Shown here piece by piece: positions 50,361 to 62,048 of a DNA stretch of 64,000 nucleotides (its first letter is position 1; each line of letters begins with the position of its first letter). The stretch spans positions 5,337,958-5,401,957 of the forward strand of contig JAIUCV010000023.1 in the NCBI GenBank assembly GCA_026724425.1, written 5' to 3'. The notes under the pieces are model-generated. The model worked only from the letters and a program-made list of their open reading frames with translations, was not told the DNA's origin and did not search any database. The position numbers were made by a program, and so were the translations under genes. This stretch comes from Erythrophleum ivorense (Eukaryota > Streptophyta > Magnoliopsida > Fabales > Fabaceae).

Positions 50361-53300
50361 TTGGCATGGATAGTTTGCTCTTGATTTTTTTAGCCTTCTC
50401 CTTTTCTTGATTCCTTCCTAGTAGGTCTCTATCCCTCTCTTGAGATTAAAATCAAAATAAAATGAACACAAAGCTATTAAAATGAACAAAAGCTAAATTT
50501 TATTTATTTATATTGATTGGAGAAAAATTTGTAAGAAAAATAACCAAATGACTCCTTATTCTATCATAAAATATGCCATAAAAATATCAAAATTAAGGAG
50601 TCATCAATGGTTTAGGGTTTTAGGTTGACGAGATGAAAGATCTGACTGGCACTATTAGATTCCTGTACAGGCTTGAGTTTTGGGTCCGCTTCCTTCATGT
50701 TGATTTTTTTTTGTTAATTAATATGCTTACCCAGTTAATACAACACCTTAACAAAATAAATTTTTAGCCTTATAATTTTATAGATTTGCATAATAATTTG
50801 GATTATATATAATTGGGCTTATATTTTTAATAGTAAAAATACTTAATTGGCGTCTAACATAATGTCATAAATTCTTTTTTTGAATGCATTACATATGTTC
50901 TTTAAGCATTAATTAGATGTTGTCAAAATCATTTATAACTCATTTTTAGCAACATTCAAAAAATATTTATGGAGTTTTTATTGTAAATCTAACAAAAAAT
51001 ATAGGAGATATATTTGTAATTACATGGCTTGACTATTCAAAAAATGGCTTGATAATTATTTTAATTTTTTAATTAATTAATTAATTTTAATTTAATTTTT
51101 AATTACTTTTTATTTTAATTTACTCTCTTAACTTTCAATTTAAACTTTATTTATCTTTATTTTAAAATAATTTTTTAGTTAACTTTTAAATATCTTAAGA
51201 TAATCACTTAATTTTTTTTATTGTTATATAATAATATTTGATGAAAGTAATATAAAAATTAATAAATATGACATAAATTAAAAATTAAGCAAGTAAATTT
51301 TAAATAAATGAATTACCAAACTAAGTCAATTAGATAAATTAAGAACTTAAAATATATTTAAGTAATATATATGTATAGAAGTGTGAAAACTCAAAAATTT
51401 ACTACAAGTTTATTTTATATTCTAACCCAAACTAACCTCTACAAGCTTAAAATAATCGAAGTGGTCAAGAATGGAGTTATTAGCTTACATGGTCTAATAT
51501 TTAACATTTCATTAGTACATTGATATTCAAATATTATAACCTTAAAAAATATTTACAAAATTAGAAAAAGCAAAATTTTACTTTGTCAATTTCTTGAGAT
51601 AATATAGCAAGAAATTTTTGTATAAATTCTTTAATTTGATTTGAACATGAATAATTTATCTTTGGTTCAAAATAAATATGAATTGTTTGTCTTCAAGAGA
51701 ACATATATATATATATATATATATATATAACAAAGTGAAAACTTTACCAAGGTGAAAAATGATTATTACAATCAAAGGCTAATGATTTTAATAGTTGAGT
51801 TAAAAGCATGTTTGAGGTTGTTGTGAAATTTTATTTAATTTAAAATTTTTTTTTCATGAAATTTTATAAAGCACAATTAAAAAAGCTCCCTTGTTTAACC
51901 AAATCATTTGATAAGTTTTTTCATGTGTTTTGCAGATTTTTCAAAAAAAGAAATTGTACTTAAAATGGCATATATTCAAAACCATAAGTAAAAATATTAA
52001 AAATAATTATGAATTTAATCATTTTGAGTGAATGTGATTTTTTTAAAAGAAAAATAATCTTTTGCTTTGATTTACTTAAAAGAAAATATTTTAATTTTTG
52101 GCTTAATCCTACAATAGAAAAATCGATTATAATATCACTTTATTTTTTTTAAAACCTTAATCAAGTACTATAAAATTTTAAAATAATTACTTTTATGACT
52201 ATTATTTCTTACAACACTTAAAACCTATATACCAAATTTCAGTTCAATCGAAGTTAGTCATCCTTAGAAATAGTATTGTGTAGAATTACTTCAAAACATT
52301 GAAATTGCAAGCTCTGGAACTGGCCACAGAAATAAAGTAAGAAAGCTAAATTGACATTGAAAACAATAAATTTCCTAATCTAATTGATTATAATGAATTA
52401 GCTCCCTAACGATGGCACCAAAATTTTACTTATAGTTGTCTAACTAACCAATATTGGTAAAGATAATTTGCTTGCAGTAGTATGCCCACCAAGTTATTTC
52501 TTATGAAACTTTTGATCAAATCAATGAATTTAAAATTTTATATAAATAGAATTTATTCAAAAATTGAGGGGGTTGTATATGGAATTAAATGATTTATTAA
52601 CAATAAAAATTTAGTTACATTCATTTGAGAGTGGGCAGATCTCTTCTCTTGCACAAATTTGTAAATGAGATACATATTGGATTTTGCCTTCCACTCCTTT
52701 TTTGATTTTACACTTGTTGGTATTTATTCTTTGCTTCTTTTGAAAGAATTTGAGAGATTTGAGATTTAAATAAGAAAAAATTTCAATTTTCAGAGAAGAG
52801 AAAATCTTGACACAATCACTTAGGAAAGTACAGAAAGAAGCATAAAAATAGGAGAAATAAGGTATGAATTTAACTAAGAGTTAATAGCATGACAAAGAAG
52901 GGAAATCAATTAGGAGAGGAGAGAGGTGAACGACAGGTGACATAATTAAAGCACAGTGGATGAGTGAAGTCATTTTTAATATTTGTAAAATCTTGAAAAA
53001 GAGACATATTGTCATATGTTTTTAATATTATTTATCTTTTTTTATTTTTTAGTTAAATATTTATTTGACTTTTATTTATTTCTTATTTTTAATTTTTTTT
53101 ATATTTTTAGTAAAATCATTCCTTATATACATTTGTTTAAATTATAATTTTAAATTTGCCAAATTTGTTTCTATTTCTAATTAATTAAATATATTTTATA
53201 TTTATTTTGATATATGATTTAAAATAAATAAATTGTACATTTTTAAATTTTGAATAAAAACAAAGAGTCCTTATTGACCATAGAATAATTAAGCACATTA

Positions 53301-53817
53301 GTATTTATCTCATTTTTTATTTATTAAATTATTAATTTGTAACTTATAATTTAAATTAAACTATATAAATTATTAAATTATTAAAGGTTTTTATAAAATT
53401 AATAATATTTAAATCATTTGCAACAAATATATATATTTAAATCATTATATCATATAAATTATTAAAAAATTAAAATTAAGATTTGTGACGGGATTAGTGA
53501 TGGATTAGCAACGAAAAATTTTGTGGCAGAAATTCTGTCACTAATTCCGTTGCCAAATTATCGACGGGATTTACCGTCACAAAATTCTATCGCAATACCG
53601 GGATTGGCTCTCCTACTCCTTAGCGATGGAAAATTCTGTCTTTCCGTCGCTTTTTCATTGCTAAACTTTGTCACTAACTTATTCGTGATAGATTAGTGAT
53701 GAAAATTTTTGTGACAGAAAATTTTTATTGATAATTCCATCGCAAATTTATGCAATAGAATTTGTGACAAACTTGCGATAAAAATAAATTCTGTCACTAA
53801 ATTCCATTGCAAATCAG

Positions 53818-53833
53818 CTGCTTTTTTGTAGTG
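53818..53833 (-). repeat. Right terminal inverted repeat of the CACTA element
   Basis: CTGCTTTTTTGTAGTG, the inverse complement of CACTACAAAAAAGCAG. Confidence 0.9.
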
Positions 53834-55625
53834 CATGAGAAGGCAAGAAGCTGTCAACCAGGTATAGTGGTCTTTAAAGAGATGGGATAATATGATTAGA
53901 TAAAGGAGTTGCCCATTAGATCAGTTGCTCATATAATGGCAAGGAGTTGCTAATGAGGTATAACTACCTCAAAATAGATGATACAGATGAACTTTGGTTC
54001 TTTCTTATGAAACCCCTTCTATAAAATGCTTTTTTTTTTATTTGTTTTACTAGAGATTGTTAAATGTTTTTCAAAGTTATGGAAATGTCTGTTTTGGAAC
54101 TATATCTTAAATTCTTGCTTTATATTAAAATATGAAATATTTTGAAACCACATTTTGGAATCTTGTTTTACATTGATGTATCCTTATTTCAATGTTGAAT
54201 TTCTATATGAAAGTTCTTTTTGAAAAGTGAACACATGCGTATTCTTGTTTCTTGTCTTGTCCCCTTTGTTTATTATGCCTTCACTAAGTGAGTGTGACTT
54301 ACTCTTCTTTATGTTGATATATTTTTTCATATTAGTAGGCTCTTAAGCATGTTCGTCTAGGACTGGTCTTAATCTTTAAAGATATCTTGGTTGGCCTCCT
54401 TTCGTTCAGGCAGCTAGTGTCTGGGTTCAAAGTCCATAATTGCAGCTACTCGTGTTGATCAATGTGTATGACGATTGTAACGGGCATGTTTCATGTAAAT
54501 GAATTGTTGAATTTCAGTAATTATAATGATTTTGACGATAACATATGTAATGTTAGATACATCTAATTTTAAGAGGAGACTTTGTTGGATTTTGGGCAGC
54601 CCCAAAATATGAAATAAATATGGTAATAGTTTATCTGTTTCTTGTTAGGTAGTTATGTTTGTTGATTACAATAGACTCTAACGGTTAAGTTGGAGCTAAA
54701 GGTAACTTTATCAATGCGTCTTTCACAACCTAGGAAATATGGGTTGTGGCAACCTTAGAGCTTAATTGGCCAAGCTTCTTCAAGGGAGAAGTTGCTTATT
54801 TTTCAAAACTGTACTTATTTTGCAATTTTGTAGTGTTTGGCCTAGGTACTTAAAGAATAAATTGTGGTAGTCTAGGCTGTTTTTTTGTTATGGAAAAAAA
54901 AAAAAGGAAATTGGAGCTTTTCTTTTGAAATAAAAGCATAAGCAGATAAAATTGTTATTTTATAGACAAAAATACCCTCACTCAAAATCATTAATAGCCA
55001 TAATTATATATAACCATTTTTACCAAACCTTTTAAATACTTATTTTCACTCCCACTTTCCCCCCTTCTTCTGTACTCACATTTAGTGAATGATGTATTTT
55101 GACATATTTATTTTAATGTTATATGTTGTATGTATTTATACTAATTAAAATGCTTTGTATATTTTTATTTATGTTATTTTCTATATTTTTATTAAATAAA
55201 AAATTAGAATCTTAATTCAAATTAACAATAATAAATATTTAAAGTCATGTATCCATTTGAATAATATTAATCGCAAAATCAAATCTATGCGTGTTTTTTT
55301 CCAATAATTTGACAATAGAAGAACTATTTGTTTGAAATATTTTCCGAATGTAATAATGTTAATAAAAGCACTTATCAAATAATTTTGCTAGATACAAATT
55401 GCTTTTCTCCCACAGCACTTAAGAAACTTTGTTTAAAATAAATTAGTTTTAGAATAATAAAAAATATACATGAAACCCAAAAGCACTTTCGTCAGTTAAA
55501 TAATAGAGGGAGTGATAATATTAAAATAAAAGTTGGTCCAAAATTTATTACGTAAAAAGAAACGAGTACAAAGATATTTGACATTCCGAATTGACTTAAA
55601 TACTATTGGAGATTCCTTTGCCTTG
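53834..55625. other. No gene; right flank of the CACTA element
   Basis: The first 150 bp contain repeated AAGGAGTTGC-type words and look like older repeat DNA. A CTTCTATAAAATGC box at about 54008-54021 could be a promoter but nothing coding follows. 54820-55440 is AT-rich with AAGCACTTA-like words that could belong to a small hAT-type element; its ends could not be matched. Confidence 0.3.
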
Positions 55626-56412
55626 AAAAAATTATATTTAAAGATCATAAATTTGTGAAATTTATAATAAAAGATTTTAAAATCTTAAATTATTTAAAAG
55701 ACTCAAAGAATATGATTTTTTGGTGTGATTCGATGAAAATACTCTTATGATCTTATCTATTAATTATCATTTACATATCTTAAAGTTACAATTTAGGTTT
55801 CCTCAAGTTAGAAAGGTGTGTTTTAAATTTGCTATTATCACTTAATGAACATACAAAAATTACTACTATTTGGTAACCGCTTATACTTTTTAAAGTTACT
55901 GCTCATCCTTATTGAAATTTCTACCTGCTCTTCCTTAAGTTACATATGTGTCTTTCTAGTGGCAAAAACAAACCTAAAATACTCTTATAACTTAATAAAA
56001 ATCAAGTGATAACTTTAAGAATCATGAGTGATAAGTTTGGAAAGCAAGAGTAATAACTAAATGATAGTAATTTTCCTATGTTTATCCAATAGTAGTAGCA
56101 AACATTCTTGTAACTTTAGAAAGACTAGATTGTAATTTTAAAAAGCGTTAATGGTAACTTTAGAAAAATGAATGGTAACTAAATGATAATAATTTTCTTA
56201 TCCAATGGTAGTAACAAACTTAAATCACCTTTGTAATTTTAGGATAATTGAGTTGTAATTTTAAGAAATATGAGTGATAACTATTAGATGAGGGTGTATT
56301 TTTGTCTAATCACAGAAAAAAAAGGTTCTTTGGGCTTTTCCGAATAAGTTGAGTTTTTAAGATCTTTCATTATAAATTATGTATACTTATGACCCTTAGA
56401 TATAATTTTTCA
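55626..56412. mobile_element. Mutator-like foldback element, ~0.8 kb
   Basis: The left end (AAATTATATTTAAAGATCAT ... AATTTATAATAAAAGATTTT, 55629-55725) and right end (TTTTTAAGATCTTTCATTAT ... AGATATAATTTTT, about 56352-56412) are inverted relatives of the terminal repeats of the MITE at 60841-61108. Inside, about 56010-56290, are two direct copies of a ~130-bp segment (GGTAACT(T/A)AATGATAGTAATTTT-like), and the left half carries inverted versions. No coding capacity. A 9-bp duplication could not be matched cleanly. Confidence 0.6.
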
Positions 56413-57580
56413 TTCACCTTTTGTTGTACAAAGATATTTAATGTCATTTTTAAATAGAATAAGTAACATGTAAGAGTATGTTAAGATGGAAGAAATATTT
56501 CATTTAAACTTTGTCCTTTTACTTGAGAGTTATTAACAAAGAAAGAATGATAATTTATATCTTATATATTTTAAGTTCCTTGAATTTGTACGTGTTGGAG
56601 AAACAAGTTCTTCCCCCAAAAAAGAAAAAGCATGGGTATTCATTTTCGTTCATGGACTCATCGTCCCTTTATATTTTAGCAAGTTGCGCCTTGTCAATGC
56701 CAAAAGTCCTATACATGCCGGCCAACAAATAGATGCTCCCTATATTATAACATTAATCGAGTTTGAAAATGTAACTAATACCACTTAACGCCCTTAGCAT
56801 TAGCAAAGTACAAAGTAATTGTGCCCAAAACACAATCCCTTGCCAGCCAATTAAACTGGAAATAATACACTGACTTTCTCTTAATTGCCTCCACTCAATA
56901 TTCCCCACTTACTCATAATTAAAGAAATATTATCGCCCTACAATTTTGACTTTTCTCTATGTTACCTGCATTAGTTTATTAAGTGATATTATCTCAAGAA
57001 CCATTAATTGCACAAATACGAATATACTTTATTTCTGATTCTAGAAGGGCTTTATAGGAGATATTGGTTAGGATGTCATTTAATACATGAGTATCTTAAT
57101 TTTTTAAATAATAAAAATGTATTTATAAAAAATTTGAGCACAAAATGTATAAGAAAATTAATATTTTTCCTATATTATTTAAGATATATATAATAAGTTT
57201 GATTTCTTCTACCTGTAAAGTAGGCGTGTTTACTAAGGTTTATATCTGTCCAAATTGGCCCCAGGCCAATTTTTTAATTTAAAATTTAATAATTTTTATT
57301 TATTAGTTATATCTTACCAAATTAAAAAAAATGCTAGTTTAGATTAGAATAAGCATGGCAATATGAAAAGCCTCAACCATCAAATGCAAAGATGTCTAAC
57401 ATTAAAGCCTTTGTTACGTACATCATGCAAGTTAAGTAAGATATTTGCATATTGCGCAATTTTTTGTGGGATTTATGATATATTGAAATTTAATTTCCTC
57501 TTGGAAATATTTGAAACCACATATAATGTGTGCTTTGATTTAACTTAAATAATGATATCTTTTTCAAGTATACGTGCGTG

Positions 57581-57613
<33 letters not shown>

Positions 57614-57615
57614 GC
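56413..57615. other. No gene seen; AT-rich
   Basis: Frames of about 60-73 codons at 56511-56732, 57008-57193 and 57363-57548 have skewed composition and no domain. A (TG)n/(TA)n tract runs at about 57578-57613. Confidence 0.4.
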
Positions 57616-58065
57616 AAGTTGCCCTTTAGCGTTGACTATAAACGATGCAGTGGGGATTATTCATGAGAATCTAGAATGGTTTTTTAATTATATATAAAGT
57701 TGCCCTTTTGCGTTGACTATAAAAGACATAGTGGGGATTATTCAGGGGAATCTAGAATGGCCTTTTAGTTAATTAAAAAGTTAAAGTAGCCAGGTAAAAA
57801 CAATCACTTAATTTTGTGCAGCTATGTATAATTAGGTTGGATTTGAATCTTTTGGGTTGGATTTGAATCTTTTAAAATTATTTTAAATAAAATAAAGAGA
57901 GAGAAAAACAAGAGATATAAGATTTACTTATATGGATCTCATAAAACAAAAGTGAATTGTACATTTCTCTCAATTTTTTTCTCTTCCTTTCACCTAAAAT
58001 AGTTTTAGAGAATTCAAATTCAACCAATGTTAACTATAAACGATACAGTGGAGATTATTCACTTG
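57616..58065. repeat. Three copies of a local ~80-bp repeat plus a 19-bp duplication
   Basis: Copy 1 at 57616-57696 and copy 2 at 57697-57776 are tandem (AAGTTGCCCTTT, GCGTTGACTATAAA, GTGGGGATTATTCA, TCTAGAATGG). A partial third lies at 58026-58062 (GTTAACTATAAACGATACAG then TGGAGATTATTCA). Between them, GGTTGGATTTGAATCTTTT is duplicated in tandem at about 57836-57873. Confidence 0.8.
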
Positions 58066-60831
58066 GTTGATCAGGATTTAGAAACACTTAGAACGTACGG
58101 ACATTGACCTAGGAACACGACGTCGTTAAATTAGTCACTGTCATAAGGTCAGAAATCGAGTGCGATCTTGCCAAAAAATGTACAACTGTGCGTATCTTTT
58201 GCCCGTGGTTGATGCTTTTGCTCGGATTTTACTTTGAGATCAGACAGGTTGCAGCCTCATTGAGCAAGGGAAGGAGTTGGATATTAGATAAGAGGGAAGG
58301 GTAATCCCTCTCCTTCAAAATTATATACTTTTTTTTAAATTTAATTTTGTTTTTATATTTAGCTTTTTAAATGTAAAATATTTATTAACGCGATCCAAAG
58401 GATTAATGTTCAGTGAAATGCTAAGAAATACCTCGGGAGTATTCTCTGTTTAGTATCATTTTCTGTTAAGGAATGGGATCTACAGTTTTAAATAACTGTA
58501 TTGAGTGACTGTTGAATATATATATATATATATAAACACATATGATACTCATTACTTAATTAATAAATTTTATTTATTTTTAAAATTCGATTCTCAAATT
58601 CTTTGTATTTATTTATAAAATTTATAGGATAATTTTTTAGACAAAATTATAGAGAAACTGAATCGAAATGAATGAATATTTATCAAAATAATATTATAAC
58701 AGATAAGATTTGTTAATATATTTAGTTTGATGCCTTTTTATAATATATATAATTTTCTTAAATGGGACTTATATCTAATTTTTCTTTGTATAAATACCAC
58801 AATGTATTAAAGATTAATAATTTGTAAATGAAAAATATAGATGATATTCACAATTTAATTCCAGTATAACTTTACAGGGGTTAGTTCCAAAAAGTTCTGC
58901 CCCACTACATTTTATTTCCTCCATCATTAATAAGGCTTGTTTTCTCTTAAAGGACACGTTGATGTCTCACATTAATTGCAGATGCGTCATGTTACTTTTA
59001 AAGATGAATAACGTTTTCTTTATTTATGGGGAAGAGATGCATTAGAACTAACCATAGATTCATCCAAAGTTAGCAATGGGCTACGAAGAATACATCTAGA
59101 GAGGTGATTAAGTATACATGTAAAAAATAATATTTTAAAATAATATATACTTAAAATTGTAGTATTACAACTTGCCAAAAATTATTAATGGAATATATTA
59201 GGAACACAGTTTTAGATAACTATAAGTGACTATTAACAAAAATTCACGCATTGCATAGAAATTGTATAATTGAGAAATGCTGTAAACCAAAGAGAGAAAA
59301 AGAAGAGAAAACTAATACCAAGAATTTATCCTCATTTATTCAACTTAATTTATGTTTTGTCCCTTGCTTCACAAAGGATTTTTCTATTTTAATTAAGTGG
59401 CTTGCTTTACCCCTGCTCCCAAGCAATAGTTACAAGAATATTTTCAATGCTCACCCACAAACACTGAGGGTTTTCCCTTGCTCCTAAAATGGTTTATAGG
59501 TTGCTTTTCAATTACTCATCAACAACAATAACACACGACGGTTTTCCTCTTGCTCATCCACAACTAGCATTTTCTAGACTTTACTCTTCATGAGAAAATT
59601 ACAAAAATGTATGGAAAATGTTTAAAAACCCTCTAAACACAAGGGAATATAATGTAACTCAATATATTCACTCTCTAACTGATATATACCTAGACACACT
59701 GAGTATGTTTGGATGGATAACAAGGAATGGAATAGCTAATATGGACTAAGCCATTGTTTTTGAGATTTTTTTCTTTTCAAAGATAGAATGGAATGGTAGA
59801 GGAGAGACTCCAAGACCCCTTCTTGCCATCTAAAGCCTAATTTTTTTTTGGTCCCTTCAAATTGGAGGGTTTGGAAAGAAATGTAATGTACATGTGGTAC
59901 AATTACAATTATATCATTTGGCTAAACATTTTAGAATGACATTCTAGTTAAAAGGTTGATGCTAAAAAAATAATTTATACATCATCCTATTTCATTAATG
60001 ACTCTCTCTATTCCCTTATTAAACTCCCAAAAAATAGAATGGCACCAACTCCTTGGCTTTCCATTAGAATGGCATTGCCTATGCTATTTGGTATAATAAC
60101 AGTACTTAGTAGTTTCAAACTTATGGTTCTTATATCTTTCTTTAGTAAAATATGGTTCATATATATAAGAGAATGTGAGGTACTAGTCATTAGGATGTAA
60201 CTCCATTGATTTTGCATTCATGCTTGAGTTTTCTGAAAATCCTTTAGCTGTTAAAGCTCTTTTCTCCTCTATTCTAGACTTATTGTTGCACGATTTTTGC
60301 TTCTGAAAAATGCAAACTATTGCAAAAATCATGTTGTAGCTCTTTTCTTTTTTTAGGATTTCTAGCTATCAGAATGCTTCATTTTCTAACTTTCACTTCA
60401 TCTTCACAACTTTAATATAGTGCATGGATGAGAATATGAACATTACAAACTTGAGTCTTGCCTTGTTGCTTCTCTTTTGAAAATTTCTTTTGATTTTTCT
60501 AATAGAAATTAGCTGTTACAGCATCATGATATGAAAATGGTTGTTTGATTTTGTTGCAATCTCTTGTAGCCTTGTTTTCCACTTGATTTCAACCCCTTCA
60601 TTTTGTACATGGACATTTTTTCACTTTGATTCTGGTGCTATAATCCTCTGGTAAAGTTTTGGTTTTGTTTTAAATATATAATATGACTTATGGAATTAAA
60701 TTCCATGATTTTGTAGTAAGTTCTTTTAATTTTGATTGTTTCCTTATCTAAATGCAATTTTGTAATCATGTATGATTTTGCCCTTCATTTATTTCTTATG
60801 TTGCTTCCATGTGATCTCCACTTAGTAGGGA
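58066..60831. other. No gene seen; AT-rich unidentified DNA
   Basis: Contains microsatellites such as (TA)n at about 58517-58534. 58130-58290 is less AT-rich but opens no frame of note. Small frames at 59251-59487 and 60008-60217 lack any recognisable feature. 59700-60100 has GGAATGGAAT-type words that could belong to a small decayed transposon. Confidence 0.35.
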
Positions 60832-61117
60832 AATAATTTAGAGAAAATTACATCCAAAGACTTATATCTTGTAAAATTTATAATAAAGGATCTTAAAAAT
60901 TGAAATTACCCTTAAAGACTACAATTATTATTAGATTTTAAATGATTTATTAACGAATTTAGAAAAATTATTATTAGGATTTAATTCCTAAACTCAATAG
61001 TAAATCTCTTAAAATCTGGTAATAATTGTAGTCTTTAAGGGTAATTTCAATTTTTAAGATCCTTTATTATAAATTTTACAAAATTTGAGTCCTTGAATAT
61101 AATTTTTTAATAATTTA
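60832..61117. mobile_element. Mutator-type MITE, 268 bp, with 9-bp target duplication
   Basis: The element (60841-61108) is almost entirely an inverted repeat. An inner ~70 bp on each side is near perfect (TTATAATAAAGGATCTTAAA and its complement; ACCCTTAAAGACTACAATTA and its complement), while the outer ~35 bp are slightly diverged. It is flanked by the same nine bases, AATAATTTA, at 60832-60840 and 61109-61117. Long terminal repeats with a 9-bp duplication point to the Mutator superfamily. The transcript would fold into a long hairpin. Confidence 0.87.
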
Positions 61118-61359
61118 ATGTGATCAAATTAACAGGTAATACATTTTGAAATTCCCAGTCAACAAATACTTTGATTTCATAAAATTAAAGATTTAATTAT
61201 CTAATCTCAAGGATTTTGTTAAGATCAAAATTTTAACACACTTAAATGCCAACAAGCTCGCATGGAAAATGAGTGAGAAAAAAGGAATGAGAAATAATGG
61301 AATGAAAAGGAATGAGAAAAGAGAGTTGAACTTAGCTTGGTAATTAGCCTAGGATATAT
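61118..61359. other. No feature seen
   Basis: Short AT-rich gap; GGAATGAGAAA-like words repeat at 61286-61320. Confidence 0.4.
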
Positions 61360-62024
61360 TGTTGCCTTCCTCCTTTAACTTATTTATTTTTCTCACGATG
61401 TAGAGTCTCAACTCTTCAACCATGGCAATGATTAGAGCAATCAAAGTAAGTTCGACCTGTGGATTGTCTCACTTAATGATGCGAGACCCACTAGGAACAT
61501 GCCCTAGAGAACCTTCAACAATTCGAGACTTTGCCTGGGACCGGCTAGAAACAAGAATGTTGGTCAAAGGAAAGACCCTAAGAGAACCTGTCTCTTAGAA
61601 CCCTAGCCTCAAGACGCCACAAAGGAAGACCAATCCTTTGATAAGTCACGTGAACTTTCAGAGAACACAAAGAAGCAAAAGCCTCTCAAAGTATTGAATA
61701 ATACTCAAGTTCATTCATGATTCAAAAATAGAGTACAATAGGGAGCCTTTTATAGGCAAAGTTTCTAAAAGACTTAAAATCCTACTAAAACTAAAACTCT
61801 TAAAATCTAATTAGAAATATTTTAAACAATGCCTAAAATCAAGGAATAAGATTAAGATATTAATTTTAACTTAATCTCCTAGATAAACTCCTTGACCAAG
61901 TCCAAAAAATAATATAATAATAAAAAACGAAATTAAAAAAAAAGAGTTCTAGTCAAAACTAGAGTCCTAGTCAAAACTAATTAATATTAATGGGCTGGAC
62001 ATCTTGTATTTGAAATACTATTCA
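61360..62024 (-). mobile_element. 3' LTR of the second gypsy element (minus strand)
   Basis: Lies just past the pol stop codon, where a gypsy 3' LTR belongs. On the - strand a start at TGAATAGTATTTC (62024) directly follows a purine-rich GAAGCTAGAGGACG; an alternative start is TGTCCAGCCC (62001). A clear TATA box (TATAAAAGG, 61746-61754) is followed by a leader. The end at GGCAACA (61360) is tentative; the partner LTR is outside the window, so the ends cannot be checked here. Confidence 0.65.
61746..61754 (-). promoter_or_regulatory. TATA box of the second gypsy LTR
   Basis: TATAAAAGG on the - strand, about 270 bp from the LTR start, followed within 60 bp by the likely transcript start region. 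Confidence 0.7.
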
Positions 62025-62048
62025 CGTCCTCTAGCTTCAATGGGCTCT

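Larger units (their letters stand above)
49230..50606 (-). mobile_element. LTR-like segment nested inside the CACTA element
   Basis: On the - strand the right end reads TGATGACTCCTTAATTTTG, a form seen at the start of Athila/Tat-type LTRs. Inward are a palindrome array (50203-50360), a leader-like region and a second small palindrome cluster (49711-49766). The left end is not fixed and no duplication was found (ATGGT follows the right end). It could instead be captured DNA. Short frames at 49228-49500 and 49779-50006 have no recognisable domain. Confidence 0.45.
48493..53833. mobile_element. Non-autonomous CACTA (En/Spm-type) transposon, 5341 bp
   Basis: The left end CACTACAAGAAAAATAG and right end CTGCTTTTTTGTAGTG are inverted repeats of the canonical plant CACTA terminus. 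Subterminal regions of about 430 bp (48510-48940) and 350 bp (53480-53833) are packed with short direct and inverted copies of TTAGYGACGRAA-like words (for example CTGTCGCTAA, TTAGCGATGAAA, TTCGTCACTAA), which in this superfamily bind the transposase. Host flanks are AAT (from the far side of the chromovirus) and CAT, giving a 3-bp duplication with one mismatch. No transposase frame is visible, so it depended on a partner. The interior holds other repeat DNA, including an LTR-like segment ending at 50606. 50607-53480 is very AT-rich with no gene seen. Confidence 0.88.

Noticed and set aside
54008..54021. TATA-like CTTCTATAAAATGC as a gene promoter
   Set aside because: No open frame or transcript-like structure follows; single boxes are common in AT-rich DNA.
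59700..60110. Possible small inverted-repeat transposon (GGAATGGAAT against ATTAGAATGGCATT)
   Set aside because: The inverted match is too weak and no duplication was seen.
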